From Siniperca chuatsi (taxonomy: Eukaryota > Chordata > Actinopteri > Centrarchiformes > Sinipercidae), in assembly GCF_020085105.1 (NCBI RefSeq), contig NC_058052.1, positions 25,311,733-25,375,732 on the forward strand: 64,000 nt of DNA. The letters run 5' to 3'. The notes below the pieces were generated by a model that was not told where the DNA came from, ran no database searches, and worked only from the letters and a program-made list of their open reading frames with translations. The position numbers were made by a program, and so were the translations under genes. This document shows, in pieces, positions 13,262 through 25,075 of the stretch. Each line of letters opens with the position of its first letter. The first letter of the stretch is position 1.

Positions 13262-13311
13262 GATGTGGTGGTGATATTACATGGAAAATACAGCTAACAA
13301 AACAGTATCAA

Positions 13312-13541
13312 CTCAAGGTTCACTTACTCATCTGATCCGTAGCTTTTGACTGTATCTCACAGTCTTTGTCAGCAGATGGATGGAATGAACTGTCAAGCTC
13401 AACTTTTAAGCCAACATGGACAAGAAGTCCCTAAACGTTCTCAGAATAATAATTCCATGACCACTGAGCAACTCCATCTGCTGATGAAGACTGTGTGTTA
13501 CAGTTGAAGGCTCCTGAACCAGTGAGTAAGTGGACCTTCAG
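13312..13541. mobile_element. Foldback (inverted-repeat) MITE-like element
   Basis: The left arm (13,313-13,380) reverse-complements to the right arm (13,473-13,539) over about 68 nt at roughly three-quarters identity. Shared blocks are 'tccatctgctga', 'aagactgtg' and 'gagtaagtg'. The arms enclose a spacer of about 90 nt without coding potential. This is the architecture of a non-autonomous DNA transposon. A related arm lies at 7,025-7,095. Confidence 0.6.
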
Positions 13542-13544
13542 TTG

Positions 13545-14925
13545 AAATTGTTTGTTGAATGAAACGTCAATGTTACAAAAAAATCACATGTAAAAATTAC
13601 ATTTTGACATGAATCTTAGATTTTAACTCTGAAATACCTGAAAATAGATCTGAAAGATGTGAAATGATATCATTATTATGAAATGGTGCCCCACATGTGA
13701 TAAACATGTCAAATGTGTTTTATCAAGGGAAAAATTCTCATCTGTAAGAAAAAGCCACGAATAAACAATAAACTAGAATAAAATAAATTCAAAATCTAGA
13801 AATTCAACCATACTCTAATACTTTAAATATGTATTGAATATACAGTAAACTTTACACTGTGTGTAACAGTAAGCATGCATATGTCGGCAACAAACACCTA
13901 AACATTCAACCTTTTGGCAACAATAAAGGTAAATATATTTAGTTTTACCATCCACCTTCATAAATCTTCCTATACAGCATGTAAGTCTGGAGCCCTGGAG
14001 GGAAATGCAGCTAGAAATCATGTGATAATAGCTGCATGTTAAGTTCTGGGAGCACCTCCTGGCATCCACAGCTGATCTTGACAGATTCTCACTTCTGCTG
14101 CGATCGAGGGAAGAACTTGCAGGTTTGCTGTCACCTGGCGCTATCAGGAGCAAAATGTTCACACCACAGAGCGCTGCTGAGTAATGACTGCTACCCAGAG
14201 AGTGACCCCCCCACCATTGAATTCCCCTTAAGATTAATGTGGATGAAAACTGCACCCAAAGCAATAAGAAAATAGGGAAACAGATGGAAATAGAAAACAA
14301 ACTTGACTATTTGTTTAGAAGAGGACTGCAGACTGAGCTTACTGCTGAACCTTCTAGAGGGAAATATGTTCTAGAAATAAAACCAAATGTGACTAAAATA
14401 AAAGATGTAGAGGCAAAGAAATCATTTCTCTTTACATCCCACTCTCTCTGTCTTTTATTTGTGGGTTTGTCTCACATTAATACATAGATGCAACTGCAGA
14501 AGGAGACTACTGCTAACCAGAGTGACCAGGAGACTCTGGTTGGCTGCGTTACCTTTGGCAGTTCTGGGCGAGAAAAATGGATCAGAAAACAACTGAGGGC
14601 ACAGCCTGAAGCAGGTGGAAATGTTGGCACCATGCAGCCAGCAGTAAGAGAAAAAGCTGAGCTCACACAAACCACAAAATTAATTACGAATATTGTAAAA
14701 AAAACAATCAATTATGAAAGATATTTTCCATCAGAAATTATAGAAAGTGTTCCTGCAGTATTACAGTATTACTACTGTATGTCAACTGCGAAAGACACAG
14801 AGAAACTTGCTGTACAAGTAGAATATATTAAAAGACCCACTAGTCAGCATTTATTCAAAAAATCTAGCACAGACCTCTTGAGATGAACCACCATCTACTA
14901 CTAAATAACAAAACAAACTGTTGAA
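13545..14925. other. Gene-free interval
   Basis: The longest frames (13,815-14,300 minus, 161 codons; 14,488-14,886 plus, 132 codons) are of low complexity or featureless. They lack splice-site context or domains, so I do not call genes. Confidence 0.35.
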
Positions 14926-15248
14926 GGAATAGTTTGACATATTGGGACATATTGTCTGTGCATTAAGTATGAAGCTGCAGCCGGAAGGTGATTAGCATAG
15001 CTTAGCATAAAGACTGTAATATGCACTTTAAAACCACAAAATGTCGTTATTACGTATTTGTGTTTGTGTAAGGTGTTAATTAGTTAGCTTGTGTTGGTCG
15101 GTTTATTTTTTTTTACTTTGGAGCGAGCCAGATTTGCTGTTTTTTTGCTGCTTCCAGTCTTCATGCTAAGCTAAGCTAATTTCCTCTGAGAGTCTCATCG
15201 AAGCCTCCGAAAGAAAGAGAATAATGTCCCAAAATGTTGAACTATTCC
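14926..15248. mobile_element. Teleost foldback MITE
   Basis: The termini are inverted. The left begins 'ggaatagtttgacatattgg'. The right end reverse-complements to 'ggaatagttcaacattttgg'. Sub-terminal blocks 'agcttagcataaagactg' (left) and 'cagtcttcatgctaagct' (right) are also inverted. This is a widely repeated non-autonomous element of percomorph genomes. It has no coding potential. Confidence 0.65.
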
Positions 15249-15249
15249 A

Positions 15250-16160
15250 TTAATAGTTTCCTTTGTTATATTGTAGGCTGTTATCCTGAAATATTTATAA
15301 CAAGATGGTTCATCTCAAGAGGTTTATCCTTGAATTTTGAAATAAGTGTTTACTAGTGGGTCTCTAACTGTATCCTACTTTGTACAGCATGTTTCTGTGT
15401 CTATCACAGCTGGAAATACTGTAGGAACATTTTTCTATCATTTCTGACAGAAAAGGCCTTTTTTAAAATCCACTTTTTTTAGATGCAAGCATGTAGGATC
15501 CAGAAACTATTCCTTCATGGAGTTAATGTGGAATAAAATCTGATAAAATTTTATTTAATTATTATTACAGTAAAGTAGTTTATGCTTATAGACGGCACAT
15601 GTGATTCTACTGTGAGAGGTTTTTCTACACTTGTATATTGTCTATAATGAGCTCACATTCATGTAGTTATGAGGCAATATAGTGTGCTTTAAAGTGTTAT
15701 TGAAGTTTTGTTTGCAGAATAATTGCCTCTATGTTCAGCCTGTGTATTGATGTCAGTATTCGTATTATTACATGTGGAAAAAAATGATTAGAAAGCATGG
15801 GTCTTTTTTCATCTCAAGGCAACTGTTTCAGCTTGACTGAACTGACAGAGAGAGAGTGACAGAAATAAACAGGAGAGGAAGGTGGAGATGGGGGGTTAAG
15901 GAAGGAAAGAACAGAAAAACAGAAAGAGAAATCAAGAAACAGTTAAAGAAGTGGGTATTGGGGATACTGAGGAAAGGAGGTAGAGAGATGGTGGAGGTAG
16001 AAAAAGAAAGGGAGACATTGAAAGACATTGAAGGAACGACTGCCCAGGTCTGCGGTTTGTTAAATAGCTTTTTGATGGAATTGGTAAAGCAGTGAAGCCT
16101 GTGACACTGTTAGCTGACACACCACAGGGAGGGAGAGGGAGAGAGAAATGGAGAGGTCAA

Positions 16161-16196
<36 letters not shown>

Positions 16197-18785
16197 ACAA
16201 TAGATGTAGGTCGAAGGTAGGGAGTAAAAAGAGGAAATCAGAGAGAGTGAAAGTGAAGGAGAAAAAGATTAAAATGTTGATTTTTGTATTTTACTATGGA
16301 GTCATTCTGCCCTCAAGAGGTGATGAGTGTTATAGCAGTTCTGCTTCACCTGAACCACAATGTCTATAACTGCAGAAATAAGCTGACTGCTACTGGTTTT
16401 TTTGTTGAGCATTAGTTTCAGATTTTGGGTAGGTTATCCATGTGAAGTTTTAGTTTCATACTGCATGTATATTATTGTTTGCTATGTTTCCATGTGTGCA
16501 TATTGTATAATAAATGATGTGCCTATCCATGACATTAGCAGTTACTTTCTTATATTAACACTTTTTTTATTTTTCTGATTCATATGTTCTTCTTAACCTT
16601 CTCTGATGCTGAAATCTGAATTTTGTATGTGTAAATAATGTGGCTCCTCTATACATGTTTCTAATCTACTTCTCTGTTTGTATTCTGTGTTGTTATCTAT
16701 TTCCTATTGCAATTTACTGTTGGCCTAAGTCCTGAGTCATTAAAGTACAGTAACGGTTCATTCAAGTCTTATTTTACTGCCTCTTTTCCTAGAAAGACTG
16801 TCACCGTTATGTTATCCAAAGGATGTTTTTGACTCTGAAAATCATGGAACCATGTATGACAATAGACCATATACAGTACATTGATACATTTCTATGATAC
16901 TAGGCCATGTGTCCTGTATCCATCCTACAGCCATGTTCATTTGAACATGTTTGATTAGCATAGATAAATGCTACACCCCACAGAGGCTTTCTCATAACTC
17001 ACTGTCTTTTGTGCAGCTGTATTGTTAAAGATACAAATCCATCAGGAGGCAAACAAGGTGGAACACTTCCTCTCCCCACTACCTTTCAATTTATTGATTC
17101 AGACATGGTGTTTAGGTTGTGAGCCTTCATCAGAATACATAAATACAAAAAACATAAATACAAATCCAGTTATTTAAGACACTTTCTGATGCCCCTTTTG
17201 TAAAAACTTTTCCATTGGCTGTTTTATAGAATATACACACAGTAGATGTGTTTTATTTGTCTGAGACAAGCAGGTTTGGAATAAACAGTGGGAGAGCTAG
17301 CCTGTTATCCCGGACAGTGATAACCACTGCGGCTGAACAGATATAGAAAAGAGCGTCGTCTACATAAACTCAAACTTTACTATCAGAAAATAAAATAAAG
17401 ATAAATAAGATATCACAGTTGTAGACACAGTGTGATTTCTGGTAAGTGCTAAATAAAAACTACCAGCTGCTTAGAGCCACAGATATCACCAAGTGAATTT
17501 TAACTGTACAAACGTTATACATCTGTTTCATGTCAGCTGTCAATCGTGCTGACAGCTACATGACTACTGAAATAGTAATACTTAATAAATAAACTCTCTT
17601 TCTAAGAAAATACTTTGACAGTCTTTTTTGACAGGAGATCCAAGCAGTTTAGTCTTTATACAAGAAACAAATAGGCTGAGAAGTTGTCAGTCACACAAAG
17701 CACTGAAAAAAAGCTTTTTGCACTTTATCTGCTTAAAAGGAATTTGTCTTGTGCATGAAAAAGCACCATAAGACAAAACATAAATCACTGTTAATGCAGA
17801 AAAGTGGGGTACAAATTGTTAAATGTCTTCTCAGCCTATTTCTAATTTTTTATAGGTGAGTGGATACAATATTTGACAGCTTTTATCTGAAGAGATTTTA
17901 AGCTTTGTAAAAGGACCCTGAATGCAGCACTGCTCCTATAACCAATAGCTCCCTGTTGCTACTTACCCACCATGATACACACACATACACCAACCCAACA
18001 TGACACACACACTCACACACATTTAAAAAATTCATACATACGTAAGCCTCTGCTCCGAAGGGTAAACTTTGATTTTGCCCTAAAAATGCTCCTGACAAAA
18101 TAACACATCACAGCATCAAAGCACTATAAAGAAAGTCTATTTTTGTGATTTTCCCCCTATTTCTCTGTTCCAGATCGATTTGTTTCTTTGAAGACAGATT
18201 GTGAGAAGAAAACAGAACGGCTCAATCCATCATTCTGTCTGCCTGAGGCCCTGTGCCATAAACAATACATTACTGGTGGTATCTGAAAGCACCCGTAGGA
18301 GCCTGGCACAGTTCAAAGCTATAACCACAAACAAACAGAATGGAACCACAGAACTTATTTCAGATAATTCATGCTGCTATCCGCCTCTTTGTGCGCTTCC
18401 TCTGCTTCACACCACTTAGGATCACACTGAAGAAGCATTTAGCGCATTCATTTATCTGACACTCTTAACGCGGAACAAGAGGAGACTTAGTCAGCATTCA
18501 TGATTCACCATGCAGGCGAAACAAGCTGCTGTGCCTCTGCTCCAGGAAGAACGAGGAAAGCCTGCAAAACAAAACCGGGACAGATGAAGGGTTCAGGATT
18601 ACAGCTTAACAGATTTGAAGGCTCTGACAGGGAAACAGGAATCTAAGTAGTGAGATGTCTGATGTTTTTAAGACTTACAGATGCTGCATGAGAATGAATG
18701 TTCAAAATGTTATCAACATCTTTGTGATGTTACGTTGAGTCCTCATTTGTCTGAAAGATTAACAATCCTTCTGCATCTAGTCCCC
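15250..18785. other. Gene-free interval
   Basis: AT-rich, with a GA-rich stretch (15,845-16,260) containing an (AAAG)n array at 16,159-16,198. A run near 16,505-16,520 includes AATAAA, but no upstream coding exon is found, so I do not call a 3' UTR. Confidence 0.35.
16159..16198. repeat. (AAAG)n microsatellite
   Basis: About ten copies of the AAAG tetranucleotide inside a longer purine-rich tract. Confidence 0.9.
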
Positions 18786-18789
18786 CAAT

Positions 18790-19420
18790 CTATTTTTGTT
18801 TTCAAATCACTAGGGTTTATATTGACCTGAATTCACCTCATCAGTGGTGGATATAGGATAAGGCTGGTGATACTTTATATTTTTGTTATTGTCCACAAAA
18901 CTAATGACAAGATTAAAAACAACATGCATTAGCCTATCTGTGGTTCTCAGCCCCCAAACCCATTTGTTTCTAGTGTAGACTTAAATCTTTAAAAATGGGT
19001 CACAAATATTTATCATTATTCATTATTTTTAAAGTCAAATCATTTCTTAAAACAGCTGGGCACTGTAGTTTTTAACAAATGCCACTCAAACAAGAGTAAA
19101 TAGTGCGTCTGTTGGGGACTATTTTCAGCTGTGGATTAATCCACATTTGGTTCTTTTCCAGCAGCAGGACGGTGTGTGTGGGATTGAGTCAAAAGAAACT
19201 ACAGTGTGTGTTCATAGTAATGAACTGATGTGTTTTTAATAGTTTTTGGAGCACAATGGAGCTCTATGGCACAGAGGAATAAAATATAACAGGCTTTGGC
19301 TACACGGATAATACTTGTTATTAGGATTATTTTGGGAATGGTTTTGGTCATTTTATGGGAACTGTTGACAATAAGGAAATGATAGAATATCACCAGATTT
19401 ATCTGCTACTGGGAGTGGAT
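18790..19420. repeat. Probable teleost interspersed repeat
   Basis: Contains 'gcacaatggagctctatggc', 'acagaggaataaaatat' and 'ttatgggaactgttgacaa', which I recognise as part of a high-copy fish repeat. The 64-codon minus-strand frame here is not supported. Confidence 0.35.
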
Positions 19421-22400
19421 GTGCTCTACAGTAACTTTATAAATATTCGAGTTTCTCTTCAACCCACAATTTCAGTTGTTATTGTAGCTGCAGTGGCTCT
19501 ACAAATAATGTATTATCTGTAAATATTTTATATAAATTTGTACACTGTTTATGCAGTTGAAGTGCACATTTTCTACACTTTGTACACAAACATCAAGTTG
19601 TATGCCTAAATTACAACAATCCCCTGCTACTCCCCCAATGTTGTCCTTATGTATAGGTTATATTTTTGAGTCTTTATAAATGTTTAAAGACTGTAGAGGT
19701 AGTGTTCAAGCAAACAACTTTACAAGATTATGATCATTCAAACCAAAGAAACATGGAAGAGAATGAAAGACTGACTGAAGGGCAGAAGGATGTAAACAGA
19801 GAAATCAATTCCAAATCTTTCTCTTGCACAACAGAATTCAGAAAACAATACATTCGAGAAATAGTTTGCTCTTGGCCTTCAGCAATGTTGTTTTCAAACA
19901 CAAAGGCCACGTCCAGAAGCAAATATTTCTCTGACTCACTGAAAAAAAAAAACAATGAGACCTATTTTGTTCTACTAGAACAGCTGTCTGCTTCTTATTC
20001 AGGTGCCAGGTTGATGAAATTACAATAGATTTTTCAGATTTCTTTTTTTTTTTGCACTATCATCGGATAAAGAACTTGCTCATGATAGCAACATAAGTCA
20101 TCTCAGATGTATATCTTTCTCCGGCAAATATCAGGCGGTATCTTTGCTACAGAGGCTAAATGAGATATGTTCTCATTTAAACTTGAGGTTCTGCTCCTTT
20201 CCACAAAACATAAACATCCTAAATGAAATGTATTTAAATTATATAATTACTACTAAATTATATTATTTATTTACTTGAGGAAATGTTCAGCATACTTGCC
20301 TTATTTTAAAGAAAAAAATGTTCTCCAGACATTCAGAACACAATTTCTGCTCTTTGCCACTCAGTCACAGCAGCCAACCTTCCCAGCCTCACACATGAAA
20401 TGATTCAGATTTATGCTAAATAACCATCTACCATAAAACTGCACAATAGATGCAACAATTTACTGTGTCATTGTCTCTCCACAGCATGTTACCAAACTAA
20501 TGGCTCGCCGCTTTAAGAAAAGTGAACCACGCTGTTACTTTCCTCAACAGTTAGCACCAATGAAAACAAAGGATTCTCTGGGTAAAGGCCGGGTCCATGG
20601 GCCCATTAACCAGCATCTATCCTGCTCTATAAGCTGTAATGGAAGGTGGCGGTCCTGTTACTCTCTAGTCCCAGAGACAAAAGGCAACTTACATACTGAT
20701 CCCTTGAGGGCTCTCTGGCCTGGTTAGCTGGCACAGATGGAGGGTTATCAGCTACTAGTGTTTTTTAATGGAAACAGGGGTTGGCTGCATCAGAGACAGT
20801 CACTGAGTGTGACAACGCTGGTGCTTGCTATTTCCCTGGATATACACGCAAAAAAGATGTCAGCTTCTCTGTTAGCAAGACAAAAAATGAATAAATACTC
20901 TGCTGCTTCAAGGCCCTAAGCAGAGAAATCTGCTATTTGTTCCAAGTACAAAACAACCGCGATGTGTTTACCTTCGACTAACAGGCAGCATGGTTTCCAG
21001 AGGCAGAAATAGTTTGTAGTTGGTGTTTGTTTTAACAAAGGCTTTCATCGCCAAAGCGCAGGAGCTGACAAGTTTAGACCGTCAAGAAGGAGACAAGAGA
21101 GGGCCTCTAGAAATCACAACACAAATACACACACAGTTTTTGTTCAGTCTCTTGTTTAGACACACAAATGCCTCCTCAGAAAGACAACCACCTCCTCAGG
21201 AATTGCTCGTCTTCTCTCTCACACACAAACACTACACACACATTACACAATGGTATGTGACACATGCACTCTCGCATTAAGCCACATGCAAGTTGGGACC
21301 CATGCTGTGTGTGCAGGACTGTTTTATGGCACAAAACAGGTGAAGGACTTTTGGAAGGAATTTTTCCACAGCAAAGGGCTCGAGAGAATTTAGATGGTGA
21401 TGACGACGATGATGATGATGATTTTGTGTATACCTTATGGGAAATGTAGGTACTATTTTGAGAAAGGAGACTCGACACATCTAGTGGCCACATGACTTAT
21501 GTCTATTGTCTGTCAGAAGCAAAAAAAGTGTGTGACTTTAAGGCCATGTTCAGACTGTCATTAGCCTCTTCATTGACACAGAGGGGGTGCCCAAGCAGAG
21601 TAATCCAGCAAAAAAATTGGGCCTCGCTCAACTTTTGGAAGATCTTAACGTCATTCTGCAAAGTGTTACGTTGGGAAATCAAATTTGTGCAAGCGCACAT
21701 TCCTGGTAGATTACTTTGTAGCGCCACATTTCTGTTGTTTACCTGGAAATTGATGCAACAAAAGATAAGGTAATTGCCACTGTAATAACTTTCCAGAGTT
21801 GTTAAATCCTGCCTCAGAGTATTATACACCTCTGTGCAGTGCTTTGGCATCTGATAAGCCTTCAAACACATGGATCTATTAACTGGACTTCCTGTCTCAC
21901 CAGTACATGAAGAAACATGTCCCCACCAACACAGCTCCTTGCATTTTTTTAAGGCAGGGCTGTTTTTCGGCCCACCAACACAGGAGACCCCTGTTTGCAG
22001 CCAGTTTCCTACCATAAGTCAACACTGATTTCTTTTAAGCATGTCAATCATTCCCTCTCTTCTTTTAACCATGACTGTGAAGGTTCCCTAACCTAAACCA
22101 AGTAGTGTTTTACCCCGAAACAAGTCGTTTTTGTGCCAAACATAACCAAACCTTAACTGTAGTGGGAGATCAGAAAATGCTAATATGAATCTTTTTGTAC
22201 ATGTGATGATGATGTAAGAGTTTTGGAAGGCACTGACAAATCATATCATCCTGCTAAAAGCAGTGTCAGATCAGAAAACGCTTATGTGGGTCATTTTAGA
22301 AAGCCATTAACACTAAGTATTGTATTTTGTCCTTTAGTTTGGAGGACTCAGAAGCCTCTGTGTTGTCACCAGTCTCATGTTCTTCTCATCACCCTGAAAA

Positions 22401-24880
22401 TACGGCTCAGGTGTTGTGGTTATATCTTAGGCTGGCATTGGGAAACATAAATACAAGCATATTTTAGAAGGCAACAGAACGCAGGTGATCCCTGGTCTCT
22501 TCTCTCAGTATGGGAAATCAATGCAGCAGGACAGCTTAGGAAACCAGACACTGAATCTCTTTAGCCTGGCAATAAGTAGTTATTGATATGTTTGTTTCAC
22601 ATGTGGTCCTGGCTTTACACCCCACTGTGCAACAATGAAAGTGGCTAATGGGGGTTATCTCCAGAAAATTGCTTTTTTCATTGGTGCATTTGATTAGGTT
22701 CTTTAGCCATAACTTTCACTATCTATAATGCTGTTTTATACCTTCTCGTGGTGCTTTCTACTGTTTTTATGTATCTTCATTGTTTTTAAATCATGTTCAT
22801 AGAAGTGCACTGACTTGCAACTTTCTAAGAAATGTGCTGTAATGATATTTTTGGCTTGATCTGGAATGATGGATGCTGTCATGTACTCAGTGAGGAGATG
22901 TGATTGAACGGGTCATTTGGGGAAGGCTGAGAAGTCTGACTGATGGACTGTACAGTATATTGGACTCAGAGACTGGATGAGGAGACAATCGGCTTTTTGT
23001 CCTCTTCATTTCACTTCATTTACTTTCTGGCTCACAGCTTCATCTTTATGCCGTCAGCATTTTCAAACTGTCATTGTGGTTTGTTGTTTTTTTGTGTTAT
23101 TTTGGAACTCGAAGTCCTAACCGAGTGATATATAGTTTTAGTTTCAGTTTCTTGGCCTTTTGTTCCTTGTTAGATGGCTTGAAACAGCATCTACTAAAAC
23201 ACACACAAACATTCACCATGATATGTGGGGACAATATATTGGCTCGTTCCCTATATCATATCATAAATTTTACATTAACTCCCAACCAAGTTTTAAAAGG
23301 GTTAATTAAAACAAATGTTCCTGTCAACAGTTTCCATATAGGGTCACAGGGACTAATTTCTACCAAAGAAATAGTTCCTATAAAAATGTTTGAGGGTATC
23401 TGGAGTTTTTCAAATGTCATTTTCCATCATTTTGAGCAGAAACAAATGACATCCCGTTCATCTTCAATGAGGTGGAGGCAGAAATCTAAGAGACTCCCCT
23501 TAAATAAATGGAAAACTTTATTGGGTCTCCAGATGGGAGGAAAGTCAAACACATTTACACACATGCTCTTACTCAATCCATGTAATATATTTTTTTTTAT
23601 TAATAATAATAATTCTGACTAAACTGGTGTTTTAATTACTGACCTAACAGTTTAGCATTAATTAGAAAATGTCACAGTTTCTGTGATTGTGACCTGAGGC
23701 TTCTTTTATTTACACATGTTTTAGTTTTTTATTTTATTTATGATTGTATTTCTAACTTCTCTGTAAAACATTTTTGTGATTTAAATTTCATGCTTGTCGT
23801 TTCCTTTACATTCTTCCTGCTGTTGTCTGAACACCGTCAGTGTAGGTGGAGAAATCAAGATTAATTTCCTCTTTCTAGCTTTACAAGAAAGTCATTTATT
23901 CTTGTAAAGTGTGAAACACAACTTCCACAGATTGAAAATTGCCTGAGCTCAATAATCCATCGCACCAAACATGAAGTACTCATTTATTAAGTTTCTGTTT
24001 CATCATTATTTCATTGTGCCCATGTTGAGCATTTTCATATCAATGTGTGGATTAAGTAACGCTCTGCTGTGGGTGTCAATCACCTGACACCCACAGGGAG
24101 AAATTAAAGGAAATAATCCCTCGAAACTGCACAGACTTTCACATCCATGCACTCATAATGAGCTCAGAGAGAGAGCAGGAGGTTTCTGTCTTCAAAACAA
24201 CAGTATGTTCTTGTTAAAACTCTTCACATTTCATTTCACAATCATTTCACATGCTTTTATTTAACCCCTTACATCCAGGTTTCCCCTTTCAGTTCCCCTT
24301 AGGTATCTTTAAAGGTGCTTTCAGACAGCAAGTGGTTGCCACTGCCTCCACTGTTTCCAGTGTAAACATGACGGTTATGAGCTGATGATAGTTGAACTTT
24401 TTTGGCTCACTGTGTAACCATGGCAACCAGAGAAACTGTACGAAGGGAAATAATGCACGAGGTAGTTTCACTGGTTTCACACCTCTTTGCCAGGAGTGAA
24501 CACATCAGTTAACAAAAAACGTCTTTGAGCAACATCAGCTTCAAAGTTTGATGATCCGGTCTGGGCCACTAAATATTGTTTATCATCTTAATTAAGCTAA
24601 ACTTGCAATATTAATTTCATTTAATTAGACCTCCACTAGATTTTACAATAAAGTTTCACTGAACTGCATGTGGTTGTAACGATTTAAGAGGTTAAAGGTT
24701 TAGAGGTTAAAAAAGTTTTAAAAAAGTGGGATCACGATCTGACCTGGCCAAGAAAATAGCAAATACCATACAAACAGCCACGAAATCAGTCCGACACTAT
24801 CCATCCAGATAAATCTACAGATGAAATCTAGATAAATTAGAAACAAAAACATTGACTGAGTGCTATTTTCCAAGTCCTAT
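19420..24880. other. Gene-free interval with some complex-sequence islands
   Basis: No exon with recognisable protein similarity. A stretch at 20,490-20,940 is of normal complexity and more GC-balanced than its surroundings. A short (GAT)n lies at 21,395-21,420. Open frames at 21,503-22,015 (minus, 170 codons) and 23,074-23,622 (plus, 182 codons) have no domains and irregular composition. An RFX-like X-box is at 24,414-24,427 and a 12-bp hairpin at 24,067-24,096. Confidence 0.35.
24414..24427. promoter_or_regulatory. RFX-type X-box motif
   Basis: GTAACCATGGCAAC fits the RFX transcription-factor consensus of two inverted GTNRCC / RGYAAC half sites separated by two bases. Function is only inferred from the motif; no nearby promoter is identified. 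Confidence 0.35.
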
Positions 24881-24884
24881 AAAA

Positions 24885-25075
24885 GACTAGTTCAATATTT
24901 GAAGAAATAAGTTCAAAAATATGCCTGTGCTGTTGTTTGTTGTCCCCTTGTTTCAAGTCTTCATTCTAAACTAGGCTAATTGCCTCCATGCTTAACACAC
25001 AGGCAGGAGAGTCTGTATCAATCTTCTCATCTAACTCTTCAGATATTTCAGCATTTTGGAAAATGTGCTTTTTTG
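24885..25075. mobile_element. Truncated copy of the foldback MITE at 14,926
   Basis: Shares 'agttcaatattt' at the left and 'caagtcttcattctaaact', 'gtatcaatcttctcatctaactc' and 'tcagcattttgg' at the right with the family of the 14.9 kb element. The interior is shortened. Confidence 0.5.

Noticed and set aside
13815..14300. 161-codon minus-strand open frame
   Set aside because: Cys/Ser/Leu-rich with no motif. Overlapped by other frames; no promoter or exon context.
16500..16790. 3' UTR of an upstream gene, based on AATAAA near 16,510
   Set aside because: No coding exon upstream on the + strand supports it. AATAAA is frequent in AT-rich DNA.
21503..22015. 170-codon minus-strand open frame
   Set aside because: No recognisable domain, irregular composition, no flanking splice sites that extend it, and shared with plus-strand frames. 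Most likely chance.
23074..23622. 182-codon plus-strand frame
   Set aside because: Low-complexity ends, no domain, no similarity recognised. AT-rich intergenic sequence can keep such frames open.
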